A stretch of 41,727 nt of DNA, taken from Lentisphaeria bacterium UBA1791 (GTDB lineage Bacteria; Verrucomicrobiota; Lentisphaeria; Victivallales; Victivallaceae). Shown here piece after piece: positions 32,369-40,423 of the stretch; position 1 is the first letter of the stretch; each line of letters begins with the position of its first letter. A program made the translations under genes and the position numbers. Where the stretch lies: positions 92,832 through 134,558 of the forward strand of contig DCFZ01000055.1 of assembly GCA_002314455.1 (NCBI GenBank), read 5' to 3'. The notes under the pieces are model-generated. The model saw only the letters and a program-made list of their open reading frames with translations, was not told the DNA's origin and did not search any database.

Positions 32369-32968
32369 TTACCTCCGGACTTTTTCGACGACTTTGTCGA
32401 CCAGTCCGTATTCAACCGCTTCGGCGGCGCCCATGAAATGGTCGCGCTCGGTATCTTTTTCGACCTTTTTCAAGGTCTGGTGGCAATGGTCGGCGAGAAT
32501 CTGATTGAGCGTGTTTTTCAACCGCAAAATCTCTTTGGTGTGGATTTCGATGTCGGTTGCCTGACCTTCGGCGCCGCCGAGCACCTGATGGATCATGATG
32601 CGGCTGTTGGGCAAAGCGAAACGCTTGCCCGGCGCACCGGCGGCGAGCAGCACCGCGCCCATCGAGGCGCATTGCCCGATGCAGTAGGTACGCACGTCGC
32701 AGGAGATCATCTGCATCGTGTCGTAGATCGCCAGTCCTGCGGTCACGCTGCCGCCGGGGCTCTGAATGTAGAGGTCGATATCCTTTTTGGGGTCTTCCGC
32801 CTGCAGAAAGAGCAGTTGGGCGACGATCAGATTGGCGACGTTGTCGTCGATCGGAGTACCGAGCAGAATAATCCGGTCTTTGAGCAACCGGGAGTAAATA
32901 TCGTAGGAACGTTCCCCCATCGCGGTCTGCTCGACCACCATCGGCACCAAATACGAATTACTTTTCAT
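32369..32968 (-). CDS. clpP: ATP-dependent Clp protease proteolytic subunit ClpP
   Basis: This 199-aa serine protease has Ser102 (GQCASMGA), His127 (MIHQVLGG) and Asp176 (DTERD) as catalytic triad, and an N-terminus LVPMVVEQT that forms the axial loop after processing. It assembles a tetradecamer that degrades substrates presented by ClpX. It lies 26 bases after the trigger factor stop and 6 bases before clpX. Confidence 0.97.
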   Translation of the reverse strand: MKSNSYLVPMVVEQTAMGERSYDIYSRLLKDRIILLGTPIDDNVANLIVAQLLFLQAEDPKKDIDLYIQSPGGSVTAGLAIYDTMQMISCDVRTYCIGQCASMGAVLLAAGAPGKRFALPNSRIMIHQVLGGAEGQATDIEIHTKEILRLKNTLNQILADHCHQTLKKVEKDTERDHFMGAAEAVEYGLVDKVVEKVRR

Positions 32969-32994
32969 TTGTCGATACTCCCTGCGTTACGGAA

Positions 32995-34302
32995 TTACTT
33001 CAGCGCCGCTTCGACGACCTGGAAAAGCGCCTTGTTGTTGAGCAAGTCCTGACGCAATTCCTCGGCCGCGCCGTTTTTCTCGATCATCGCGCGCATATCC
33101 TGAACCTTGTAACCGTAGTAACGGCTCATCGATTCGAGCTGATAGGCGAGTTCTTCCTCGGTGACGGTGACGTTTTCCAGCTTGGCGAGCTGACGCAGGA
33201 TCAACGCCTTGCGGAGCGACTTTTCAGCGGCTTCGCGGGCGCTCTTTTTGTGATCCTCGAGCGCCGCCTTGAATTTTTCGGCATCCTCGCTGGTGCGGAC
33301 GTCGCGCATCATTTTCTGCAGTTCCTTGGCGACCTCGTTGTCGAGGAGCGTCGGGGGCAATTCGAAATTACCGACGGCGGCGTCGAGTTTGCCGTAAAAG
33401 GCTTCCTGCGCGGCTTCGAGACGCTTGCCGTTGTTTTCCTGCTCCATGGCGCTCTTGAGCGTCTTGCGGAATTCTTCCATCGAGGGCGCCTTGACGCGCT
33501 CGACCAGTTCCGCGTCGGAAAGCTTCGCGCGGGTCTGAACCGCCGCGACCGTGACGTGGTAGTTGACCTTTTTGCCGGCGAGGGCGGCTTCGCGGTAATC
33601 CGCCGGATAATCCGCGGTGAAATCATATTCCTTGCCCTTTTCGGCGCCGGTGAGCGCCTTGATGCAGCCGGGGATCATTTCCGGCTCGCTCAACCAAATG
33701 AACGTGTCGGTCGCTTCCGCCTGACGTTTGACCGCCGCCGGCGCGTCTTCCGCGGGGGCGAAATCGCTCTTGTAGCTCACCTTGAGCATGTCGTCCGCCT
33801 TGGCGGGCTCGGTGCTGTCGGCATAGCCGCCCCACATCGAGCGGTACATATCGATGCGCTCATTGATCTTTTCCTCGGAAACGGCTTCCACGGGGACGTC
33901 GAGCTTGATCGCCTTGTAGTCGCCGAGATCAATCGCCGGCGCAACGTCGACGTTGAACGCAAATTCGACGTCCTTGCCGTCGGCGATTTCCGGATCTTTC
34001 TTGAAACTGACGTTGAGCACATCAAGCGTCTTGTCGGCTTCGATCTTTTCGATCGCGGCGCCGACCAAACGGCTGCGGAGCTCGTTCTTGACGTCTTCAG
34101 CGTATTTCGACTGGACGAGGTGAAGCGGAGCCTTGCCGGCGCGGAAGCCGGGCAGCTGCACCATCGAGGCGACGGAAGAAAGCACGCGGTTGGTTTCGGT
34201 TTTCACCGCATCAGCGGAAAGTTTGAAAGTAAATTCCTTCCGGCAGTTGCCGTCGTTTTTGACTTCCATCGTAAGAGCATCGTTCAACTTTGCGTTAGCC
34301 AT
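32995..34302 (-). CDS. tig: Trigger factor (ribosome-associated chaperone and prolyl isomerase)
   Basis: This 435-aa protein has the N-terminal ribosome-binding domain including the GFRAGKAPLHLVQSKY version of the GFRxGKxP signature (about residues 53-68), a central FKBP-like domain with AKADDMLKVSYKSDF, and the C-terminal chaperone arms rich in Glu/Lys/Ala. Ribosome binding site AGGAAAGG precedes the ATG; TTGAAA-16-TATATT lies about 85 bases upstream. It leads the tig-clpP-clpX-kinase operon, linking nascent-chain folding with proteolysis. Confidence 0.94.
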   Translation of the reverse strand: MANAKLNDALTMEVKNDGNCRKEFTFKLSADAVKTETNRVLSSVASMVQLPGFRAGKAPLHLVQSKYAEDVKNELRSRLVGAAIEKIEADKTLDVLNVSFKKDPEIADGKDVEFAFNVDVAPAIDLGDYKAIKLDVPVEAVSEEKINERIDMYRSMWGGYADSTEPAKADDMLKVSYKSDFAPAEDAPAAVKRQAEATDTFIWLSEPEMIPGCIKALTGAEKGKEYDFTADYPADYREAALAGKKVNYHVTVAAVQTRAKLSDAELVERVKAPSMEEFRKTLKSAMEQENNGKRLEAAQEAFYGKLDAAVGNFELPPTLLDNEVAKELQKMMRDVRTSEDAEKFKAALEDHKKSAREAAEKSLRKALILRQLAKLENVTVTEEELAYQLESMSRYYGYKVQDMRAMIEKNGAAEELRQDLLNNKALFQVVEAALK

Positions 34303-34384
34303 TTTTTAAACCTTTCCTGGCAAATTGGCGCGGTTTGCGACCGCCTGTGTTTATTTTTAAAGTATATCAATAGGATAATTACAT

Positions 34385-34412
34385 AATATAGCATCTTTTC
34401 TGCTGTTTTCAA
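34385..34412 (-). promoter_or_regulatory. Promoter of the tig-clpP-clpX-kinase operon
   Basis: TTGAAA (34412-34407), a 16-base spacer and TATATT (34390-34385). The leader of about 75 bases contains a small GCGGT/ACCGC hairpin near 34333-34347. No CIRCE-type heat-shock inverted repeat is visible. Confidence 0.6.
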
Positions 34413-34433
34413 TGGCGTACCGCATTCCGGCGG

Positions 34434-34462
34434 TTGAAAAAAACGATGAAAAACGTTATATT
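34434..34462 (+). promoter_or_regulatory. Promoter of the dipeptidase gene
   Basis: TTGAAA (34434-34439), a 17-base spacer and TATATT (34457-34462), ending 33 bases before the ATG at 34496 and divergent from the tig promoter. Confidence 0.62.
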
Positions 34463-34495
34463 TTCCTGTTGCAATTCAGGAAAGGGGTTGTGCAA

Positions 34496-35923
34496 ATGAA
34501 TGATCTTTCGCTTTTAGAGCCGCGCGACGTCTGGGAAATCTTTGCCGGCATCTGCGCGACGCCGCATCCGTCGGGGGGCGAGAAAAAGTTGTCGCTTTAT
34601 CTGAAAAAATATGCCGAAAAAAACGGTTTGCAAGCCCGTTTGGATTCCTACGGCAATTTGCGCATCGACCGCAAAACGGGCGATCTGGATTCGGCGATCA
34701 TCTTGCAGGCGCATATGGATATGGTGCCCGCTTGTGTTGACGAAAAAAAGTTCGATTTCGAGCGCGAAGCGATCACGCCACTGGTGAAAGGCGCGCGTGT
34801 CGTCGCCGATGGTACGACGCTCGGCGGCGACGACGGTATGGGCGTAGCGCTGGCGCTGGCGATGCTGACCGATAAAACGCTTCAAAAAGTACCGCTTGCG
34901 GCGCTTTTTACGCGGCAGGAGGAAGTCGGCATGCTCGGGGCGGCGCAACTTGAAAACGATTTTCTGCGCGGCAAATTGCTCGTCAACTTGGATTCCGGGT
35001 GCGACAACATCTTTCAGATCGGTTGTGCCGGCGGGGTGCGCACCCGATTGGACTTTGCGCCGGATATGCAAAAAGCGCCGGCAGGGCAGGCGTTTTGCAT
35101 TGAGATCGGCAATCTTGCGGGCGGCCACTCCGGCGTCGACATCGGTTTACAGCGCACCAATGCGATCATTTTGCTCGCCAAACTTCTGGATGGTCTGCCG
35201 CTTGAACTTGCATCGATCGCGGGCGGTAATGCGGATAATGCAATTCCATCGCAATCAAGTTGTTGCGGTGTTTCAAAAACGACGCTTCCCAAGTTGGAAA
35301 AACAATTGAAAGAACGCGCGGATTCGATCCGCCCGACGCTGACCGGATGCGATTGCGATTTTACGGTGAAACTCTCACCCGTCAGGAAGCTTGAGCAGGT
35401 TTTTTCACCGTCGTTTACGATGGCGTTTTTGACCAAGCTCGCCAACGTGCCCGACGGCCCCGTCCGCTATTCGGCGCGCTACCGGAGCGTCCACACCAGT
35501 TCCAATATCGGCATGATCGTACCGGCGGAGAAGGGGTTTTCGCTGATCTCAAGTCAGCGTTCCTTTGCCGACGCCGAGCGGGACAAGTTCGCGCGCAAGA
35601 TTGTCCGCCATTTCGGCAAACTCGCCCGCCGCGCGGAACACGCACAACCGTACCCCGGCTGGAAGCCCGAACGCAATATTTGGCAGCGACTTGCCGGCAA
35701 GCTTTGGCGCGAAGTCAACGCGAGCGAGGCGCATTTTGAAGTCATTCACGCGGGGCTTGAATGCGGGATCATCCGGGGCAAGCGTCCCGATCTGCCGATT
35801 ATCGCCACGTTTCCGTTGCACGGCAATCTGCATACGCCGGCGGAATTTCTCGACATCGCCTCCGTCGGGCGAGTCAGCCGCTTTTTGAGGGCATTTCTCC
35901 TGCGCGCGGGGGTGGAAAAATAG
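34496..35923 (+). CDS. pepD: Aminoacyl-histidine dipeptidase (PepD, M20C family)
   Basis: This 475-aa metallopeptidase has the M20 zinc motifs: QAHMDMVPA (His, Asp), GTTLGGDDGMG (bridging Asp), FTRQEEVGMLGA (catalytic Glu-Glu), NLDSG and a final zinc His (HAGLECG). It cleaves cytoplasmic dipeptides including carnosine-like Xaa-His. Length matches E. coli PepD (485 aa). The start at 34496 (MNDLSLLEPRDVWEIF) is chosen because AGGAAAGGGG lies upstream and the 28 earlier codons overlap the promoter. A separate promoter for rimO overlaps the 3' end of this gene. Confidence 0.92.
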   Translation: MNDLSLLEPRDVWEIFAGICATPHPSGGEKKLSLYLKKYAEKNGLQARLDSYGNLRIDRKTGDLDSAIILQAHMDMVPACVDEKKFDFEREAITPLVKGARVVADGTTLGGDDGMGVALALAMLTDKTLQKVPLAALFTRQEEVGMLGAAQLENDFLRGKLLVNLDSGCDNIFQIGCAGGVRTRLDFAPDMQKAPAGQAFCIEIGNLAGGHSGVDIGLQRTNAIILLAKLLDGLPLELASIAGGNADNAIPSQSSCCGVSKTTLPKLEKQLKERADSIRPTLTGCDCDFTVKLSPVRKLEQVFSPSFTMAFLTKLANVPDGPVRYSARYRSVHTSSNIGMIVPAEKGFSLISSQRSFADAERDKFARKIVRHFGKLARRAEHAQPYPGWKPERNIWQRLAGKLWREVNASEAHFEVIHAGLECGIIRGKRPDLPIIATFPLHGNLHTPAEFLDIASVGRVSRFLRAFLLRAGVEK

Positions 35924-35941
35924 AGAAATCCGGTGTATATT
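35913..35941 (+). promoter_or_regulatory. Promoter of the rimO-pgsA-feoAB operon
   Basis: TGGAAA (35913-35918), a 17-base spacer and TATATT (35936-35941); the -35 lies within the last codons of pepD. Confidence 0.5.
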
Positions 35942-35975
35942 ATAGAAACCTATTCATACATAACGGATTTTGACG

Positions 35976-37319
35976 ATGCAAAAAAAACATCAGCGCGGCG
36001 CCTTTTTTCCGGTTTCGCTCGGTTGCCCCAAGAACCTCAATGACCTCGAGGTCATTTCAGGCGGCTTGCTCGCCGCCGGCTGGAGCATCGCCGACGCGCC
36101 GGAAAACGCCGATCTCTATTTGATCAACACCTGTGCTTTCATCCCCGCCGCCCGCAACGAAGCGGTCGAGGAAATCGAGCGCGGCGTCGCGTGGAAAAAG
36201 GAAGCCCCCAACCGCAAACTCGCCGTTTCCGGATGCCTGACGGCATATGATCGCGACGGCAGTTTTCACAAGAAGTTCCCGCAGGTCGATTGCTGGCTCG
36301 GCATTGACGACATCGGCCGCGTCGACGCCGTGTTGCAGGGCGGCAAGGCCAGTTCCAGCTGCAAATTTCTCGCCGACGATTCGCTGCCGCGTCTGCAGTT
36401 GACGGTGCCGCATCTCGCGTACCTCAAGATCGCCGACGGGTGCAACAACTGCTGTACCTACTGTGCGATTCCGCTGTTGCGCGGGAAGTTGCGGAGTTTG
36501 CCGATGCAATGCGTTGTTGCCGAGGCGAAACAGCGCGTTGCGTCCGGCGTACGCGAGCTCGTCGTCGTCGCGCAGGATATTTCCGCTTACGGCATGGATC
36601 GCCCGGAATCGGGGGAAAATCTGCCGAAACTGCTCGGCGAACTCAACAGGATCGACGGCGATTTCGTCATCCGCTTGCTCTATACGCACCCGGCGCACTA
36701 TACTGATGAATTGATCGACGCGATCAACGCCAATTCCAAAGTGTTGCCCTATTTGGACATCCCGTTACAGCATATTTCCGACGGCTTGCTGCGCGCGATG
36801 AACCGCCACGTTTCACAAACTGCCGTCGAGGAGCTGATCGCCAAGTTGCGCAAAATGATTCCGAACCTGGTTTTGCGCAGTACGTTCATCACCGGCTTCC
36901 CCGGCGAAACCGAAGCGCAATTTGAGGAACTTGCCGATTTCTGCCGCCGCGTCAAATTTGAACGGCTCGGCGTTTTTCCGTTTTCGGCGGAACCCGGCAC
37001 GATCGCGGCGAAACTGCCCGGTCAGGTGCCGACCGAAGTCGCCGAAGCGCGATCGACCTTGCTGATGAAACGGCAGATCGCGCGGATGCGCCGCATGCAA
37101 AAAGCGCGCGTCGGCAGTCGCGAAAGAATTCTCGTCGACGCCGTCGGCAACGGCATCGCGTGGGGGCGCGGCGTTGCCGATGCGCCCGAGATCGACAACC
37201 TCGTGCTCGTGGAAAATCCGCCCCGCTCCTGCCGGGCAGGGGAGTTCCTCGACGTCGAGATCATCGGAACTCAAAACTGTGACGTCATCGCCCGCGCGGT
37301 GAGCAAAAAAAGGAAATAA
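35976..37319 (+). CDS. rimO: Ribosomal protein S12 methylthiotransferase RimO
   Basis: This 447-aa radical-SAM enzyme adds a methylthio group to the conserved aspartate of ribosomal protein S12. The N-terminal UPF0004 domain gives three Fe-S cysteines (SLGCPKN, NTCAF, SGCL), the radical SAM motif is CNNCCTYC (C-X3-C-X2-C), and a TRAM domain ends the protein. SLGCPKNLND separates RimO from MiaB. The ATG at 35976 is preferred to an in-frame TTG at 35970. pgsA starts 3 bases after the stop, so they share a transcript. Confidence 0.95.
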   Translation: MQKKHQRGAFFPVSLGCPKNLNDLEVISGGLLAAGWSIADAPENADLYLINTCAFIPAARNEAVEEIERGVAWKKEAPNRKLAVSGCLTAYDRDGSFHKKFPQVDCWLGIDDIGRVDAVLQGGKASSSCKFLADDSLPRLQLTVPHLAYLKIADGCNNCCTYCAIPLLRGKLRSLPMQCVVAEAKQRVASGVRELVVVAQDISAYGMDRPESGENLPKLLGELNRIDGDFVIRLLYTHPAHYTDELIDAINANSKVLPYLDIPLQHISDGLLRAMNRHVSQTAVEELIAKLRKMIPNLVLRSTFITGFPGETEAQFEELADFCRRVKFERLGVFPFSAEPGTIAAKLPGQVPTEVAEARSTLLMKRQIARMRRMQKARVGSRERILVDAVGNGIAWGRGVADAPEIDNLVLVENPPRSCRAGEFLDVEIIGTQNCDVIARAVSKKRK

Positions 37320-37322
37320 GTC

Positions 37323-37973
37323 ATGCAGATGAAGCAGATTCCCAACATCCTGACGGTGAGCCGCATTCTTTCCATCGTCGTTTTCGTCATCTTGGCGACG
37401 CTCGCCGACCGCCCCTATTTTCAGGACAAAACCTACATCTTTACCATCCGGCTCGTCGCCTATTTGCTGGCGGTGCTTGCCGCGATCACCGATCTTCTCG
37501 ACGGCTATCTCGCCCGCCGCTACAACGCGACGAGCGATTTCGGCGCCCTGATGGATCCGCTCGCCGACAAGATCTTTGTCACCGCCGCGATGCTGATGGC
37601 GATCGAATACCGGTTGATGCCGGCGATCGTCGCCTTTGCGGTGCTCGCGCGGGAATTCATGGTGACGGGGCTGCGTACGCTCGCGGCAAAAAAACAGGTG
37701 GTCATTTCCGCCGACCGCTGGGGCAAACTCAAGACGACGTTGCAGATGATCATGCTCGGCATCGCGGGCTTGGCGTGGTTCAACGGTACGGACGGGATCG
37801 AATATCTGCGTCAGGCGCACTTGTACATCAGCATCGACGCTTTCCGTCTCGGTATCCGCATCTGGTACGTCTGGCTCGGATTTCTGTGGATCATCGTTTT
37901 GGTGACGGTCCTTTCCGGAGCGGGATATTTCATCCGTTACCGTTCGCTCTTTCTGCCGGAAAAGAAACGGTAG
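37323..37973 (+). CDS. pgsA: CDP-diacylglycerol-glycerol-3-phosphate 3-phosphatidyltransferase
   Basis: This 216-aa inner-membrane enzyme makes phosphatidylglycerol phosphate. The CDP-alcohol phosphatidyltransferase motif is intact: Asp60-Gly61-X2-Ala64-Arg65-X8-Gly74-X3-Asp78-X3-Asp82, with the last aspartates catalytic/metal-binding. Opening IPNILTVSRI is the family N-terminus, and four or more hydrophobic helices follow. ATG at 37323, with an alternative at 37329. It lies between rimO and the feoA-feoB fusion, 15 bases upstream of the latter. Confidence 0.94.
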   Translation: MQMKQIPNILTVSRILSIVVFVILATLADRPYFQDKTYIFTIRLVAYLLAVLAAITDLLDGYLARRYNATSDFGALMDPLADKIFVTAAMLMAIEYRLMPAIVAFAVLAREFMVTGLRTLAAKKQVVISADRWGKLKTTLQMIMLGIAGLAWFNGTDGIEYLRQAHLYISIDAFRLGIRIWYVWLGFLWIIVLVTVLSGAGYFIRYRSLFLPEKKR

Positions 37974-37988
37974 AGCCCGGGTGACGAA

Positions 37989-40346
37989 ATGACGCTTCGC
38001 GAATTGCCGGTCGGCAGCAGCGCCGAGATTCTCGCCGTCGGCGGCGAGGGGGCGTTGCGCCAGCACTTCCTCGATATGGGGATGATTCCCGGAACTCCGG
38101 TTAAACTGCTCAAGTACGCCCCGATGGGCGACCCGATGGAGCTGTTGATCTACGACTACAATCTGACGCTCCGGCTCGCCGACGCGGCGCACATCGAGAT
38201 CCGGCTGATCGAGGAAAAGTGCGACGACGCGCCCGACATCGATCCGTTGCCCGCCAATCAGGCGGTGCACCCCGGCTTCGGCGAAGAGGGTAAATACCAC
38301 GCCGAACAAAAAGAGTCCACCGTCGCGTTGCCGGAGGGTACGGCGCTGCGCTTTGCGCTCGCCGGCAATCAGAATTGCGGCAAAACGACGCTTTTCAACC
38401 AGTTGACCGGTTCCAATCAGCACGTCGGCAACTTTCCCGGTGTCACCGTCAGCCGCAAGGATGGGCACATCAAAAAACATCCGCTGACCTCGGTGACTGA
38501 TCTGCCCGGCATCTATTCGATGTCGCCCTACAGCGCCGAGGAACTGGTGACGCGTCAATTCATCCTCAACGAGAAACCGCAGGCGATCATCAACATCGTC
38601 GACGCGACCAATCTCGCCCGCAATCTCTACCTCACGATGCAGTTGATGGAATTGGAAATTCCGATGGTGCTCGCTCTCAATATGATGGATGAGGTGCGCA
38701 ACAACGGCGGCGCGATCCTCGTCAACAAACTGGAAGCGGCATTGGGGATTCCCGTGATCCCGATTTCCGCGAGCCGGGGCGAGGGCATCGACGAATTGAT
38801 CGCTCACGCGATGCACATCGCCCGCTATCAGGAAGCGCCCAAGCGGCAGGATTTCTGCAACGTCACCGAGCACGGCGGCGCGGTGCATCGTGCGATTCAC
38901 TCGATCATTCACCTGATCGAAGATCACGCCGCCGAGGCGGGGATTCCCCGCCACTTTGCCGCGAGCAAGATCATCGAGGGCGACGCGCTGATCTTACAGC
39001 GGCTTCAGCTTGACGAAAACGAGCACGATATGCTCGAGCACATCATCATGCAGATGGAAAAGGAGCGCGGACTCGACCGCGCCGCCGCGATCGCCGATAT
39101 GCGTTTTTCCTTTATCCGCAAGATCTGTCAGGAAACGGTGCGCAAGCCCAAGGAGAGCAAGGAGCATCGCCGCAGTACCGCGATTGACGCGGTTTTGACC
39201 GGCAAATATACGGCGATCCCCGCCTTTTTTGCAATCATGGCGCTGGTCTTTTATCTGACGTTCGGCGTGATCGGCGCATTCTTTCAGGAACTTCTGGAAA
39301 ATGCGATCAGTTTTTGCGGCGACAAGGTGGCGGCTTACCTTGCCGACTCCGGCGTCAACCCGACGCTGCAAAGCCTCGTCGTCAACGGTGTTTTCACCGG
39401 CGTCGGCAGCGTGTTGAGCTTTTTGCCGATTATCGTGACGCTTTTCTTTTTCCTCTCAATGCTCGAAGACAGCGGCTATATCGCCCGCGTCGCCTTTGTG
39501 ATGGACAAACTTTTCCGCCGCATCGGTCTTTCCGGGCGGAGCATCGTGCCGATGCTGATCGGTTTCGGCTGTACCGTCCCCGCCGTGATGGCGACGCGGA
39601 CTCTCCCCTCGGCGCGCGACCGCAAAATGACGATCCTGCTGACGCCGTTTATGAGCTGTTCGGCAAAATTGCCGATCTACGCCTTTTTTGTGGCGGCATT
39701 CTTTCCGGAACACGGTGCGCTGGTGATGACGTCGCTTTATCTGATTGGCGTTGCCTTTGCCTTGCTGATCGCGCTGATGCTCAAAAAAACCGTGTTCCGC
39801 GGGGAAGCGGTTCCGTTTGTGATGGAATTGCCCAATTACCGTTTGCCCGGACTCAAAAACGTCGCTCAGTTGCTGTGGGAAAAAACCAAGGATTTTCTGC
39901 AACGCGCCTTTACCGTGATTTTCGTCGCGTCGATGGTCATCTGGGTGCTCACGACCTTTGACTGGCATTGGAATATGGTCGCCGATCACTCCGACAGTAT
40001 GCTCGCTGGGCTCGCCGGGTATCTCGCTCCTTTGATGGCGCCGCTGGGGTTGGGCGACTGGCGCATTTGCGTTTCACTGATCACCGGCTTCACCGCCAAG
40101 GAAAGCGTAGTTTCGTCGCTCAATGTGCTTTTTGGCGATGGCGCTGATCTGCATTTATTTCTGACGCCGTGCGCGGCGGCGGCGTTGCTTATGTTCAGTT
40201 TGCTTTATACGCCGTGTGCCGCCGCGATCGCCGCCGTAAAACGCGAACTCGGCGTCAAGTGGGCGACGTTCGTCGTCATCTGGCAATGCGCGATTGCCTG
40301 GGGCGCCGCGTTCCTCGTGCGGTACATTTGGTTGCTTTTCTGTTGA
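37989..40346 (+). CDS. feoB: FeoA-FeoB fusion ferrous iron transporter
   Basis: This 785-aa protein starts with a complete FeoA SH3-like domain (about 1-78, LRELPVGSSAEI to AHIEIRLIE), followed after a linker by the FeoB G-domain: G1 GNQNCGKTTLFNQLTG (about 122-137), G3 DLPGIYSM, G4 NMMDE. The C-terminal half has about eight membrane segments with the two gate motifs FGCTVPAVMATRTL and MSCSAKLPIYAFF. It imports Fe2+ with GTP hydrolysis control. With the FeoA part included, the length is close to that of FeoB alone, so loops are short. It ends an operon with rimo and pgsA; a TTGACA hexamer over its stop is probably not used by the next gene. Confidence 0.95.
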   Translation: MTLRELPVGSSAEILAVGGEGALRQHFLDMGMIPGTPVKLLKYAPMGDPMELLIYDYNLTLRLADAAHIEIRLIEEKCDDAPDIDPLPANQAVHPGFGEEGKYHAEQKESTVALPEGTALRFALAGNQNCGKTTLFNQLTGSNQHVGNFPGVTVSRKDGHIKKHPLTSVTDLPGIYSMSPYSAEELVTRQFILNEKPQAIINIVDATNLARNLYLTMQLMELEIPMVLALNMMDEVRNNGGAILVNKLEAALGIPVIPISASRGEGIDELIAHAMHIARYQEAPKRQDFCNVTEHGGAVHRAIHSIIHLIEDHAAEAGIPRHFAASKIIEGDALILQRLQLDENEHDMLEHIIMQMEKERGLDRAAAIADMRFSFIRKICQETVRKPKESKEHRRSTAIDAVLTGKYTAIPAFFAIMALVFYLTFGVIGAFFQELLENAISFCGDKVAAYLADSGVNPTLQSLVVNGVFTGVGSVLSFLPIIVTLFFFLSMLEDSGYIARVAFVMDKLFRRIGLSGRSIVPMLIGFGCTVPAVMATRTLPSARDRKMTILLTPFMSCSAKLPIYAFFVAAFFPEHGALVMTSLYLIGVAFALLIALMLKKTVFRGEAVPFVMELPNYRLPGLKNVAQLLWEKTKDFLQRAFTVIFVASMVIWVLTTFDWHWNMVADHSDSMLAGLAGYLAPLMAPLGLGDWRICVSLITGFTAKESVVSSLNVLFGDGADLHLFLTPCAAAALLMFSLLYTPCAAAIAAVKRELGVKWATFVVIWQCAIAWGAAFLVRYIWLLFC

Positions 40347-40384
40347 CAAGGCGAAAAAAAAAGCTGATTTTTGCGAGTGAGCAG

Positions 40385-40413
40385 TTGTATTTTTAACTGG
40401 GAACGGTTATATT
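40385..40413 (+). promoter_or_regulatory. Promoter next to the start of the membrane-fusion gene
   Basis: TTGTAT (40385-40390), a 17-base spacer and TATATT (40408-40413). The predicted transcription start falls near 40420, only a few bases before the ATG at 40424, and no ribosome binding site is visible between, so the mRNA would be leaderless or nearly so. Confidence 0.5.
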
Positions 40414-40423
40414 TCCTATCATT

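Noticed and set aside
36813..38954. 713-codon open frame on the minus strand across rimO, pgsA and feoB
   Set aside because: Composition is His/Arg/Asp-rich and the frame crosses three well-supported genes; a shadow of GC-rich coding DNA.
40341..40375. TTGACA over the feoB stop as the -35 of the next gene
   Set aside because: No acceptable -10 at 16-18 bases downstream; the TTGTAT/TATATT pair is better placed.
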